Of a stretch of DNA of 64,000 bases, positions 17,237 to 27,115 are shown one piece after another; within the stretch, counting starts at the first letter, position 1; the number at the start of each line of letters is the position of its first letter. The stretch covers positions 17,973 through 81,972 of the forward strand of contig NZ_JBAWSY010000013.1 in the NCBI RefSeq assembly GCF_037104765.1. Reading direction: 5' to 3'. The stretch comes from Psychrobacillus mangrovi (lineage in GTDB: Bacteria > Bacillota > Bacilli > Bacillales_A > Planococcaceae). Below the pieces are notes generated by a model. That model made no database searches. It saw only the letters and a program-made list of their open reading frames with translations, and had not been told where the DNA came from. Both the position numbers and the translations under genes were made by a program.

Positions 17237-20200
17237 ATGAATGTGGCTTTTATCCATCTCAGTGATATTCATTTTAAAGATCACGAGAATTATTTGTTAG
17301 AGAAAAAAGAACAATTGTTGAATGCAATAAAATCGACGCTGTATGATGTTGAAAAAGTATTTGTTGTCATTACAGGGGATATTGCTTTTTCAGGACAAAG
17401 TGGTCAGTTTGATTATGGTTTGGATCTCATAAATGAAGTTCACCAAGTAATTGAAGATACAATTCCAAATAATGTAGAAATAATAACCATCCCTGGAAAC
17501 CATGACTGTGACTTCTCTAAGGAAGATCCATTGAGAGATTTGGTTCTATCCCAGTCAATTGAAAGCGTTAAGGATGAATTTATTGAGATAGCCTGCAAAC
17601 CATTAACAAAATATTTTGAGCTAGAACAACTATTTCTATCCGATGAATCTATTAGATACAATGATGTTTTGTTTAAACAACTTTCTTTCCAGGTTAACTC
17701 CCATAAGATTATTTTCAACTGTCTCAATACAGCATGGTGTTCCAAGCGACATGAACAAGCAGCCCAAATGTTTTATCCTATACATAAATACGGTCCATTT
17801 TTGAAAGAGAGCGCGGATATATCCATTACATTGTTACATCATCCCACACACTGGTTGGAGCCAAATAATAGAAGAGAAGTCGAGGCTATATTGCGCCAAA
17901 ACAGCGACCTCATATTATCAGGGCATGAACATACTAGCACTAACACAAGTATCAATGATTTTAGAAGCAACACAACCATTTATTTTGAGGGCGGTGCATT
18001 ACAGACAGATTCTTTGCAAGAAAGTAGTTTTTCCATTTTCAAGGTAAACCTTAGTAATCAAAATCTTGTGAAAGAAGGGTACACGTGGAACGAGGATTAC
18101 TATAAAAAGAACATAGAAATTAATTCTTCAGTTGTGCAGCTTAAAAAGACTTCAAAGTCGAACCAATTTCAAATCACCGATAATTTTTCTGAATGGTTAT
18201 GCGACATGGGCATACCTCTTAAGCATCCTAGAATCACTTCTGCTATAAAACTTGATGAATTTTACGTATTCCCAGATGCACAGGTTATTAACTATGAAAC
18301 ACGAAAAGAAAATGAAGGTAAAAATATTATTAATCTAAAGGAAATATTGGAGTGGAAAGACGATAAGAAAATATTGCTTATCGGGAATGAAAACTATGGA
18401 AAAACCTCGTTTTGTAAAATTATTTTCAACAATGCTTGGTCAAAAGGTTACATCCCTGTTTATCTTACTGGCAAAATGTTAGATCAGACGGATATAACTA
18501 CAACATTAAAAACAATCAACAGAGAGTTTTTAAAGCAGTACGTAAAAGATGACCCAGATCAATTCGAACAACTCCCAAAGAATAAGGTTTTACTTATAAT
18601 AGATGATTTTGATAGTACACGGCTTCAGGCAAAACATCAGAGTACTCTATTAGAAAAATTGAACAATGTATTTCCAAACATTTTAATGACAGGAAAAGAA
18701 GTCCTAAAATTTAATCATCTATTGAGCGAGGAAAATAATCCGCATCTCAGCAACTACCTTCATCTTGAACTTAAAGCATTTGGTCATGAACGCAGAGGAG
18801 AAATAATTGAGAGATGGATACGGATAGGGGAATCTCCTACCTCAAGCGAATCAGAATTAGTCAAGGATATAGACGAGTGTGAAACAGTGTTACGAAAGGT
18901 CATCGGGACGAACTTTGTTCCATCATTACCCTTTTTCATTCTGACCATATTACAATCTAGAGAATCAAAGGAAAGTAATTTGTCTGAAAGCGCATTTGGT
19001 TACTATTATGAATTTCTAATCGCACAGTCAATGCATAGGTTAAAAATAAAAAATGATGACATGGACACTTACTATAACTATCTGTCACAATTAGCTTATT
19101 TTTTATTTACCCAAAAGGAAACTGAAATAAATAGAAGTCAAATGATTCAATTTCACCATGACTATTGCAATGAATACGATATCAAAGTTGAGTTTGGGGA
19201 ATTCGAGAAAAAAATGATTGATGCTCAAATGCTTGTCAAATCTAGTAATATATATAGTTTTAAGTATAAGTATCTGTACTATTTTTTTACTGCCCGATAC
19301 CTATCAAAAGAGCTTCAAACAAATCAAGAGGCTATAAAAAGTTTAATAGGGGAGATGTGTTCTAAACTATATATCGAGGAGTATGCGAATATCGTCATGT
19401 TTTTATCTCATCTTTCTAAACATCCATTTATTTTAAATGGTGTTTATGAGAATGCAAAAATCATTCTGAACGAATTTGCCCCATCCAAGCTGGAGGAAGA
19501 GATAGAGTTCCTAAACAAAATGATAATTGAAATTCCTGTAATCGTAATGGATGATAAGCGTGACGTATTGGAACAAAGAAAAGAGAGAAGGCGTGCCCTG
19601 GATGAGGTGGAGTTAAGTAAACAGGAGATTACAAGCACCAATCATGACATCTCTTTAGAGGAAGACTACGAAGCATTTGATATTATTTCGAAAATCAATT
19701 GGGCTACTAAAACCTTAGAAATAATGGGTCAAATCCTGAAAAACTATTATGGATCCACTCGCGCGGATGCGAAGTTGCAGCTTGGTCAGGAGGCTTATTT
19801 ATTGAGCATGCGTGCGCTAAATTCATTCCTAATAACATTTGATGAAAACAGGGAATCCATTATTTCAGAGATTGAACAAATATTGACGGAGAAGGATATT
19901 ACGAGTCCAGATAGGGCAGCAAGCACAGCCCGTAACTTTTTACTAAACATCATAACTGCCTTAACAAAATTTTTCGTTAAAAAGGTTTCCTATTCACTAG
20001 GAACGATGAATTTGGAAGAAACATATCAAAAAATATTGATAAACAACGCTACAAATGCGGTTAGACTGATTGACATTGCAATTAAACTAGATCACGACGA
20101 TGCCATTCCATTTAAAGATATGGAAGATTTCTTAAAAGGATTAAAAAACAACTCGAACATTTTTGCGGAAAACATACTTAGAAATTTAGCAGTAGATCAC

Positions 20201-20308
20201 ATGTATATGTTCCCAATAGGCTATAAAGACAGGCAAAAACTTTCTTCCCTCTTATCAATAAATCAAAAGAAGTCACAAACTCTGCAAATAAATTCAAGAC
20301 AAAATTAG
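17237..20308 (+). CDS. Metallophosphoesterase-STAND NTPase fusion, candidate defence protein
   Basis: 1023 residues. Residues 1 to about 290 form a calcineurin-like phosphoesterase with all metal motifs: LSDIHF (D10, H12), TGDIAFSG (about 46), PGNHDCD (about 87), LLHHPTHW (about 199) and SGHEHTS (about 228). Residues about 350-560 form a P-loop NTPase: Walker A GNENYGKTS (about 381) and Walker B VLLIIDDFD (about 450), as in STAND/NACHT-like switches. The remaining 450 residues are helical and probably sense the trigger. This effector-switch-sensor order is that of Avs and bacterial NLR-like antiphage proteins. It is preceded by a terminator and followed after 242 bp by a HEPN gene. Confidence 0.82.
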   Translation: MNVAFIHLSDIHFKDHENYLLEKKEQLLNAIKSTLYDVEKVFVVITGDIAFSGQSGQFDYGLDLINEVHQVIEDTIPNNVEIITIPGNHDCDFSKEDPLRDLVLSQSIESVKDEFIEIACKPLTKYFELEQLFLSDESIRYNDVLFKQLSFQVNSHKIIFNCLNTAWCSKRHEQAAQMFYPIHKYGPFLKESADISITLLHHPTHWLEPNNRREVEAILRQNSDLILSGHEHTSTNTSINDFRSNTTIYFEGGALQTDSLQESSFSIFKVNLSNQNLVKEGYTWNEDYYKKNIEINSSVVQLKKTSKSNQFQITDNFSEWLCDMGIPLKHPRITSAIKLDEFYVFPDAQVINYETRKENEGKNIINLKEILEWKDDKKILLIGNENYGKTSFCKIIFNNAWSKGYIPVYLTGKMLDQTDITTTLKTINREFLKQYVKDDPDQFEQLPKNKVLLIIDDFDSTRLQAKHQSTLLEKLNNVFPNILMTGKEVLKFNHLLSEENNPHLSNYLHLELKAFGHERRGEIIERWIRIGESPTSSESELVKDIDECETVLRKVIGTNFVPSLPFFILTILQSRESKESNLSESAFGYYYEFLIAQSMHRLKIKNDDMDTYYNYLSQLAYFLFTQKETEINRSQMIQFHHDYCNEYDIKVEFGEFEKKMIDAQMLVKSSNIYSFKYKYLYYFFTARYLSKELQTNQEAIKSLIGEMCSKLYIEEYANIVMFLSHLSKHPFILNGVYENAKIILNEFAPSKLEEEIEFLNKMIIEIPVIVMDDKRDVLEQRKERRRALDEVELSKQEITSTNHDISLEEDYEAFDIISKINWATKTLEIMGQILKNYYGSTRADAKLQLGQEAYLLSMRALNSFLITFDENRESIISEIEQILTEKDITSPDRAASTARNFLLNIITALTKFFVKKVSYSLGTMNLEETYQKILINNATNAVRLIDIAIKLDHDDAIPFKDMEDFLKGLKNNSNIFAENILRNLAVDHMYMFPIGYKDRQKLSSLLSINQKKSQTLQINSRQN

Positions 20309-20550
20309 TTTGAATTCCTGAAAAGTATATTTTGGGTTTGGAAAAGTACCAATATTATTGGACTAATGAGGGGTCAAAGAAGGTTTTACTCGTATTAAGT
20401 GGATAGTATGTGTGGCACTGTGGTCGTTTAAAGATAACTGAACATATTCGCAATAAAATTGGAACTTAGAGACCATAACGAAACTAAAGACCTGGATGAT
20501 GACTTATTTTTGAAATGTATATATTTCAGCACAAATAAGGAGAGTGTGTT

Positions 20551-21441
20551 ATGTATTACAATTTGCCGTTTAATACCTTGCGGGATATGTGCCGAACGAC
20601 TATTGAATCGTTAGAAAAATGGCTTCGAAGGCTTATTGATGAGGAATTGAGAAATCCTTTAGGTGATAATTACCTTTGGTATCAAGATAAAAAAAATAAT
20701 TTTCTTTTTAAGAAATCCATACGTGAAAATGTAAAAAAAAGAAGAGAAGATGAACCAAAACGATATCCACGGGATATAGATGCAGTGCTATTAGATGATG
20801 CAGTTGATATTATTTTACATCCGATTTTTTATAGAGAATATTTTCGGGAAGCCTTAACTGGTGCATTCCCTGATGGTGTTGAAGAAGCAAGAACATTTTT
20901 TAGTCGGATTATTGAACCTAGGAATTACTTATCACATGCAAATTCAATTTCAATACGGCAGGTTGAGCAAGTGATATGTTATTCAAATGATATTATAGAT
21001 TCACTTAAAAAATACTATGAGCAAAAAGGAATGATGCAATTGTATAATGTACCAACATTTATTCAACTAACAGATTCCAAAGGAAATACATTCTATACTT
21101 CACAGATAGACAACAACCGAAACGGTACTGGGGGTGCTGGTTTAAATCTTCAGAAACGAGGATATGAGCTTTATCCAGGAGAAACCCTCCAGATTGAAAT
21201 CGAAGTAGATCCTAGCTTTAAGGAAGAGGAGTATATAATTAATTGGATTTATACAAGCGTTAATCCTGCTCCAACTAAATCGGGAAAAAAATTTAACTTA
21301 ACTCTCGATAATAGCCATGTACGGGAGGACTTTACCGTTTATTGCAAAATTACCTCAATTGGTCGCGATTGGCACCGTCTAGGTGATTGTGATGATCGCC
21401 TATCAATTACTTATCGAGTATTGCCTCCAGTGGAATTATAA
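20551..21441 (+). CDS. HEPN (Swt1-like) domain protein with beta-rich C-terminus
   Basis: 296 residues. The helical N-terminal part (1-165) contains EPRNYLSHAN (about residue 123-132), the R-x4-H motif of catalytic HEPN ribonucleases, in a Swt1-type context. The C-terminal 110 residues are strand-rich (LYPGETLQIEIEVDPSF, INWIYTSVNP, LSITYRVLPP), resembling an immunoglobulin-like sensor or adaptor domain; that reading is inference. The ribosome site is AAGGAGAG. Co-location downstream of the metallophosphoesterase-STAND gene in the same direction suggests a joint or stacked defence function. Confidence 0.68.
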   Translation: MYYNLPFNTLRDMCRTTIESLEKWLRRLIDEELRNPLGDNYLWYQDKKNNFLFKKSIRENVKKRREDEPKRYPRDIDAVLLDDAVDIILHPIFYREYFREALTGAFPDGVEEARTFFSRIIEPRNYLSHANSISIRQVEQVICYSNDIIDSLKKYYEQKGMMQLYNVPTFIQLTDSKGNTFYTSQIDNNRNGTGGAGLNLQKRGYELYPGETLQIEIEVDPSFKEEEYIINWIYTSVNPAPTKSGKKFNLTLDNSHVREDFTVYCKITSIGRDWHRLGDCDDRLSITYRVLPPVEL

Positions 21442-21526
21442 AAGTTAGACCACCTATGTAGTATTACTAGCGGATGTACTCAATGGCACCATAGTTCATC
21501 TTTCCTCTCCAACCTTGGAATTAGTA

Positions 21527-21747
21527 ATGTCGATAAATAACGTCGGACAGATGATTGAACATAGGGATATATTGGTGGATGGTGTGAGAAAGGTGAAAGT
21601 CCACAAGAATCGTTAAAAAGAGAACTAAGTAATTGAACTCATTATATATTTACAAGTAAGCTTAGTATTCTTGGTCAACCGCATACTTCTTATCATCCGT
21701 GTTTTAATTTCTTGTTAAATAATTGGCACAAAAGGACAATATGTTAG
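21527..21747 (+). pseudogene. Nudix hydrolase remnant
   Basis: One frame reads NVGQMIEHRDIL, a typical Nudix first strand, and a second reads GYIGGWCEKGESPQESLKRE, which is most of a Nudix box (GG, GE, REL). A frameshift lies between them near 21,570 and the second frame stops before the EE pair of the motif. A third frame continues SILGQPHTSYHPCFNF. The gene is therefore dead, with several lesions. Confidence 0.6.
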
Positions 21748-21821
21748 ACGTAAATATCTGCTTTAAAAAAATTGTGGAGGGTAGAGCCACCAAAAAATAA
21801 TTTATGTTTGATAGGAGAAAA

Positions 21822-22370
21822 ATGAAAAAAGTACATATTTTCGGTGCATCTGGATCGGGGACTTCCACACTGGGAGCTTCATTATCAAATGAACTGCTAT
21901 ACTCTCATCTGGATACAGATGATTATTTCTGGGGAAGTAAATACACGGACATAAGAGAAGTAACTGATAGAAAGAAAATGCTGAAGGAAGACTTATTAAA
22001 ATATGAAAATTCGATTCTTTCGGGGGCATTATGCGGTTGGGGCGATAGCGTTATATCATATTTTGATTTGGTAATATTTTTATGGATACCACAAAATATT
22101 AGACTGGAAAGGCTTCACCAAAGAGAATTTCAAAGATATGGTGATGAAATATTTGCTGGCGGAAGCAAACACGAACAATATAAAGAGTTTATTGAGTGGG
22201 CTTCATTATATGACGTGGCGGGTATGGAAGTTAGAAGCAAAACATTACACGAACATTGGATGGAACACCTAACATGTCCAGTGTTGAGAATTGAAGGAGA
22301 TTATTCGGTACAGGAACGAGTAGAAATTACTTTAGAATATATGCGTTCGGATAACCTACAAACAAAGTAG
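21822..22370 (+). CDS. P-loop nucleotide kinase-like protein (adenylate kinase-like)
   Basis: 182 residues from ATG 21822, which follows ATAGGAGAAA. Walker A GASGSGTST at residues 6-14, then LDTDDYFWGSKYTD, VIFLWIP and a lid-like LERLHQREFQRYG, as in the topology-modulation/FlaR-like small kinases. Substrate is unknown. Such kinases are common single-gene cargo in Bacillus accessory DNA. Confidence 0.72.
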   Translation: MKKVHIFGASGSGTSTLGASLSNELLYSHLDTDDYFWGSKYTDIREVTDRKKMLKEDLLKYENSILSGALCGWGDSVISYFDLVIFLWIPQNIRLERLHQREFQRYGDEIFAGGSKHEQYKEFIEWASLYDVAGMEVRSKTLHEHWMEHLTCPVLRIEGDYSVQERVEITLEYMRSDNLQTK

Positions 22371-22549
22371 TTATTGAACTAATAGTTACTTTAGTTGAAA
22401 ATCGTAGGGATGCCTATGGCAACTTTTTTCTTATTGAACCCACGGATCAGGTTGGTTCAACAAGAGATTATTAGCTTACTTTGCAAAAAGTGAAACAAAT
22501 CTTAATATCAAACTTAAAATATAAAACTTTGAAAAATAGGAGAGATATA

Positions 22550-23383
22550 GTGAATTTAAAGTTTTTAGCGTCAAGTATTTCTAATGTTTATATTCAGAAT
22601 CCAAAAGTTGATGCGGTATTACTTGGAGGTTCTGTTTCTCGTAACTGGAGTGACGAGTTTTCTGACATTGAATTATTTGTATTTTGGAAAGAATGTCCAA
22701 CGGAAGAGGATAGGAAAGTCTCCATTAACTCGGTTAACGGAAGGATTATTGATTTTCATCCTTAGAAGGAAGAGGAATGGTCAGAAACATATGTGACTAA
22801 GGGTGTTAAATTAGAAATAAGCAACTTTTTGACTTCAACGGTTCATAAAATAATTAATAATGTAATTGTAGAATTTGATACAGATCTAGATAAACAATGC
22901 ATTGTAGCAACAGTATATGATGGTATTCCACTTCACGGAGAAGAAATATTAAGTAAACTTAAGAAAAAAGTTGAAGTTTATCCAGAAGAATTGAGTGTAG
23001 GAATGATAAGGGAAAACATTTATCTTGGTAACCGATGGAATAACCGAGAGGCTTTACTTAAACGGGAAGATTGGTTAATGCTTTATAAGGTAATAGTATC
23101 TGTACAAACAAATCTGATGGGAATACTCTTTGGTTTAAATCGATTATATGTACATCATCCAGCTTTTAAATGGCAACAACATTCTTTAGAAGCGATGAAC
23201 ATTGTCCCAACAAACACATTTAATCGCTTTACCTCTATTTTGTTAAGCCATCCCAAAGAAAGCGTGAGTGAATTAGAGGGAATTATACAAGAGGTTTATG
23301 AACTAATAAGAACAGAGTACCCATCATTAGAATTGTCTGAAGTTATCGATAAATCACTTTTTTTAAGACCAAAAAATAATTGA
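22550..23383 (+). pseudogene. Nucleotidyltransferase-fold protein interrupted by an in-frame TAG
   Basis: From GTG 22550 (ribosome site AGGAG) the frame reads a polymerase-beta-type nucleotidyltransferase: VLLGGSVSRNWSDEFSDIELFVFW has the GGS and DxE-type active site. At 22,763-22,765 a single TAG follows IIDFHP. The same frame then continues without further stops for about 206 codons (KEEEWSETYVTKG... to FLRPKNN), giving about 277 residues in all, a normal length for aminoglycoside nucleotidyltransferase-like proteins. It is probably a recent nonsense mutation; the downstream ATG/GTG could give only the helical part. Confidence 0.75.
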
Positions 23384-23474
23384 ATTTAATCGAATTTATT
23401 ATATTTAGCAAGAGCTGCTTTAGTTAAAGGACTTGGAGTTGTCATAGGCATCCCTTTTTTCTTATTCAATTAAA

Positions 23475-23779
23475 GGAACGGTTTAGTTGTAAATGTCACT
23501 AGAACAATTGTAATCCTAGCCAAAAGATACATATTACAGTTAGATTCAAGTCTCATAGATGTCGCAAGTGAACTTCCTAAATTCTTAAACTTGCACGGCT
23601 ATGCAAACCCTGGCAAAGTTAATGTCCATTTTTCAATGTTTGATGAAAAACAAATAACAAAAGTTGCTTGCTATCTTTCTTATTCAATCGCATTTTCTGA
23701 AGCGATATTAGAATTAATTCACTCAAACTATCTAATAGCAACAAGTCAGCATTTATACACTAAAGTGTGTTTTAGTTAA
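23475..23779 (+). pseudogene. Open fragment without a start
   Basis: The frame is open for about 100 codons (TRTIVILAKRYILQLDSS... to YTKVCFS) but lacks a ribosome site and start. It is flanked by degraded copies of the AACTAA palindrome. I do not recognise it; probably a remnant. Confidence 0.3.
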
Positions 23780-23949
23780 AGATGAACCAAGAATCTAGCT
23801 TTATTATTAAAAATATATTTCATATCATAAGTAAAGAACCCATTTTGAACGATATTTCTTCCAAATGGTTTCTTTTTTTAAATTAAAAATTGATGTTCCG
23901 TTAAAAATTTTGAGTAACCTTGCAGTGCCAATACACTTTTTATTATACC

Positions 23950-23977
23950 TTGTAATTCGATGTACCATGTATTACAA
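23950..23977 (+). promoter_or_regulatory. Candidate PadR operator
   Basis: TTGTAAT (23950-23956) and ATTACAA (23971-23977) form a perfect inverted repeat just downstream of a TATTAT/TATACC -10-like stretch and 35 bp before the PadR gene, fitting autorepression. Confidence 0.5.
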
Positions 23978-24011
23978 TGTGATTAACTAAAATTTCAAAA
24001 GGAGATTTACT

Positions 24012-24374
24012 ATGGATAAAGAGATAATGAAAGGCAGTATTGATATTCTACTTCTCTCCCTATTATCTAAAAAGGATATGTATGGGTATGGAATTGTCAA
24101 AAGTCTAAAAGAGAATAGTAATGATCTGTATAACATGAGCGAAGGAACACTCTATCCTGCTTTAAAGCGATTAGAGAAAAATGAGTGGATAGAATCCTAT
24201 TGGGAAGATGCTGAGTTAGGTGGAAGAAGAAAATACTATCGAATAGTCGAGAGCGGCAGGAAGGAACTCAGTAGAAAACTTGGTGAGTGGGGTAAGGTGA
24301 ATGATTTAATAAAAATAACTTCGGAGGGGTTATCATGGATAAAAAATTTGAGTCCTATATTGATCAAATCGTAA
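24012..24374 (+). CDS. PadR family transcriptional regulator
   Basis: 120 residues; the core (MKGSIDILLLSLLSKKDMYGYGIVKSL ... MSEGTLYPALKRLEKNEWI ... LGGRRKYYRI) is a textbook PadR winged helix. Its 3' end overlaps the next gene by 40 bp, implying translational coupling. PadR proteins paired with a membrane gene usually repress their own operon until a ligand binds; the upstream inverted repeat is the likely operator. Confidence 0.92.
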   Translation: MDKEIMKGSIDILLLSLLSKKDMYGYGIVKSLKENSNDLYNMSEGTLYPALKRLEKNEWIESYWEDAELGGRRKYYRIVESGRKELSRKLGEWGKVNDLIKITSEGLSWIKNLSPILIKS

Positions 24375-25105
24375 AAGAGCTAGACTGTGATAAAGCAGAA
24401 AAACAAGAGATTTCCGATGAAATTAGAGACCACTTAAACCTTTTAAAACAAGAGTATATAGAACAGGGTTTCACAGATGAACAAGCTATAAGTAAAGCCT
24501 TAGTTAGTTTTGGGGATGAAAAGCAGCTAAGAAACGGTTATAAAGAATCGATATCTCCATATTACAAATTATTCAAGATTAGTAACTGGATTTTATTCTC
24601 ACTGTTTTCTCTAGTAGTTCTTTGGAAATTAATCTTTCAAAGAATGCTGGAACGTGTGATAAATTATAGTAATGGTTTCACTTCTAATTCTTACTTTTTT
24701 TCAAATGAAGTGCAAGGAGGTTTCTTTACTTTTAATTTCGACGCTTGGAAAACAAACGCTAATTTAATACCATTCAAGAACATATTCAATTATGTATTTA
24801 ACAATGAAAAGTTTAATCTGGATATTGTCATCAATAACACGTTTGGGAACATTCTAATTTTCATACCTTTAGGAATTTTTCTTCCTATTCTATTTAAGAG
24901 ATATAGTTCATTCTCCAAAGCAATCGCTTTTTCAATTATTGTTAGTTTTACAATAGAGGCACTCCAATTTCTTTTACAAATAGGACAATTCGATATAGAT
25001 GATGTGATTTTAAATGGCATAGGAAGCATAGTAGGATTCTTATTCATAAAATTAATTTTCAGATTCCAGAACATAGTTCAGAAATCGACATTATTGAGAA
25101 GTTGA
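24335..25105 (+). CDS. VanZ-domain membrane protein with permease-prefix N-terminus
   Basis: 256 residues. Residues 1-75 are a soluble helical prefix (FTDEQAISKALVSFGDEKQL) of the type found before ABC permeases and DUF1700 proteins partnered with PadR. Residues about 85-250 hold five membrane helices with the VanZ pattern FGNILIFIPLGIFLPILF and EALQFLLQIGQFDIDDVILN. VanZ proteins confer low-level teicoplanin or host-peptide resistance in some bacteria; the role here is unproven. It forms an operon with the PadR gene. Confidence 0.82.
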   Translation: MDKKFESYIDQIVKELDCDKAEKQEISDEIRDHLNLLKQEYIEQGFTDEQAISKALVSFGDEKQLRNGYKESISPYYKLFKISNWILFSLFSLVVLWKLIFQRMLERVINYSNGFTSNSYFFSNEVQGGFFTFNFDAWKTNANLIPFKNIFNYVFNNEKFNLDIVINNTFGNILIFIPLGIFLPILFKRYSSFSKAIAFSIIVSFTIEALQFLLQIGQFDIDDVILNGIGSIVGFLFIKLIFRFQNIVQKSTLLRS

Positions 25106-25146
25106 TAAAGTAAAATATACACTTACTAAATTTATCAAGATATTTC

Positions 25147-25179
25147 TTATTCAAACAACGGGGCAGTTTAAATTAGAGA
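25147..25179 (+). repeat. Degraded AACTAA palindrome
   Basis: CTTATTCAAACAACGGGGCAG and the following TTTAAATTAGAGAAG keep the consensus positions of the dispersed element. Confidence 0.45.
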
Positions 25180-25225
25180 AGTAAAGATTAAAGGCCGCAT
25201 TTGAGATTAAATGTGTCCCAAAACT

Positions 25226-25256
25226 AAAAAAGACCTTTCGCATGAAGGTCTTTTAA
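25226..25256. terminator. Terminator
   Basis: AAAAGACCTT pairs with AAGGTCTTTT, bidirectional. Confidence 0.8.
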
Positions 25257-25384
25257 TTACAACTGGAGTTACGCAAGTTGTGGAGGTTAGGTAGGTGAGC
25301 CTCACAGTTGTTAGAAACATTATATTCATTACGATTGAAAAAAATACTGGATGATGCCTATTAAATAGTTCAATCAGCAATTAT

Positions 25385-25600
25385 TCAGCTGTTCGATCGC
25401 TCTCCAATAACTCTTGACCGCCACTTCTGCTTGTTCCAATGTTTAAATCTTTAAAGAAGTTCGTTATTCTGCTCCTTACCAGCAAATTCAACAAAAGTAC
25501 GAAGCATTATGGAAATTCCATCTCTAGAATCCGCTCGGATAGGCGTTGTCTTTCCGAGTAATAAGAGGTAATTTTCTATCTACTAAGTTCATGGTTAATA
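25385..25600 (-). pseudogene. Unrecognised gene remnant
   Basis: On the minus strand, frame pieces LLLGKTTPIRADSRDGISIM plus LRTFVEFAGKEQNNELL, and after a shift TLEQAEVAVKSYWRAIEQL, look like protein but are broken by stops. I do not recognise the family. Confidence 0.3.
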
Positions 25601-25620
25601 ACATAGAATAAAATATTTAA

Positions 25621-26511
25621 CTATAAAATATAGCTAGTAACTCCTGTTGCAAATAAACTAGCAAATGCCCCAACTATGAAAGATATAAGCACTACTGACC
25701 AGAGAAACTTTCTTCTATCAACTATCGTTTTATAGTGTTCCTCTATATCTCCCCACTCAAAGATTGCTTTAGGATACATATATTTAAATAGATAAAATAA
25801 AATACTTACCATTACTATTAATGGAACTAAGATAAGGTAAAATTTCCATTCCATAAAAAAAGAAACTTTGTTAGAAGAGATGGATTGTGTATTTTCTTTT
25901 GGTAAACTGTTTTTTAAGTAATTATAAATAAAATCAATTTTTTTATCCGTTGTGTTAGAAACCTCTGCCATATCTAATAACTGATTTATACTTGCTTCAT
26001 TGGGAGTAAAGAATTTATCATCAGAAATAAAAAATGTCATAAATACTGATGCAATAAAAAATCCTATTAATGGTAGAAAAATTGAAAAATTCCTCGAACT
26101 AACTAAGTTCCAAACGAACCCACTTTGAAGCGTTCTTTCCACTTGCTCCTCTACTTCTGCAACGAGTTCATTTGACCACATATAATCTGGACTAGATAAC
26201 ATAATTTCAATTTGAGGAACACTCTTTTTAATAAAACTAATTTCAACTCCGTATTCTCCATTTGTTGAAGAATATAATATTTCTAATTTTTTTATTTCAT
26301 TTTTCGGTCCATTATCAAGTTCAAACAACTCGTTTAAATTATTTAAAATTAAATTTTTAGAATTTATTAAAGTTACACTAAAGATTCTCCTAAACTCCAA
26401 ACTTTCTTTATTAAATCTCTTCTCAATAACTTCACATAATCGGGTAAGTTTTGAACGACTTAAAATGAATGGTTTCTCATAATATTTCATTATTTTAGTT
26501 GATTGTTTCAT
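25621..26511 (-). CDS. Membrane protein of unknown function
   Basis: 296 residues. The first 150 are soluble, basic and helical. Membrane helices follow at about 155-175 (FLPLIGFFIASVFMTFFI), 225-247 (YLILVPLIVMVSILFYLF) and 275-295 (SVVLISFIVGAFASLFAT). The ribosome site is AAGGAGAA. No family was recognised. It is the only minus-strand gene between the CBASS and TnpB parts of the island. Confidence 0.6.
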   Translation of the reverse strand: MKQSTKIMKYYEKPFILSRSKLTRLCEVIEKRFNKESLEFRRIFSVTLINSKNLILNNLNELFELDNGPKNEIKKLEILYSSTNGEYGVEISFIKKSVPQIEIMLSSPDYMWSNELVAEVEEQVERTLQSGFVWNLVSSRNFSIFLPLIGFFIASVFMTFFISDDKFFTPNEASINQLLDMAEVSNTTDKKIDFIYNYLKNSLPKENTQSISSNKVSFFMEWKFYLILVPLIVMVSILFYLFKYMYPKAIFEWGDIEEHYKTIVDRRKFLWSVVLISFIVGAFASLFATGVTSYIL

Positions 26512-26869
26512 TTTTTTCTCCTTGGACTTTTAAGTAGCGGAAATATAAATACCAATTTCTTCTACATATTATAACAAAATTCTCAATACTTTGTATTCAA
26601 TAAATTACTATATTGAAAATTCTTCGATAGAGAGTGTTCTTGGAAAGGTATTAGAGAAATTGAGATTAGATAAAAATGGTGAAATTAAATAGATTAAAAC
26701 TGTTTTAGAGTTTCAACATGAAGAGTTTGCCTGAAAATAAACACTGATAGTTATTAGTATTTTTATAGCCTCGACCTTTTCTAGATAGGCTTCATTGTCG
26801 AGAAGCCCCTCTTCCGTATCCACCCCCTTAAATTCTCATTTTAATTTCTTTTTATGTTGAAGTTATTAA
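26512..26869 (+). other. Intergenic, no supported gene
   Basis: Only short broken frames (for example SIESVLGKVLEKLRLDKNG at about 26,615) and, at 26,863-26,897, a degraded copy of the dispersed palindrome. Confidence 0.4.
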
Positions 26870-27115
26870 GCTAAAGGAGCAGGTTTATTTGAAGAAGAAA
26901 TTAAAGAATATAAAGGTAAGATTTTAGGGGGGTTACAGAACAAAAGGAATTTTATTATTAACAACATAAAGTTTTATTGGGTTTTTTCAGGATATAAAAA
27001 TTCAGTGGAAAACAGTGAAAAAATAGAAGATAAAAACGCGACAAAGAAAGCTAGTTTAAAAGATGGTTTATTCGTATTGTTGGGAGCTTTTAACCACCAG
27101 GGGAGGGAAGAGTAA
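26870..27115 (+). pseudogene. 3' fragment of a gene upstream of the JetC-like gene
   Basis: A frame without a start runs from 26,870 to TAA 27,113-27,115, which abuts the ATG of the next gene (TAAATG). The end reads KKASLKDGLFVLLGAFNHQG. In four-gene Wadjet-type cassettes a small subunit sits here; I cannot confirm that identity. Confidence 0.35.

Noticed and set aside
21575..21620. Riboswitch-like GGTGAAAGTCC stretch
   Set aside because: The bases are explained by the Nudix box of a decayed gene (GGWCEKGESPQE).
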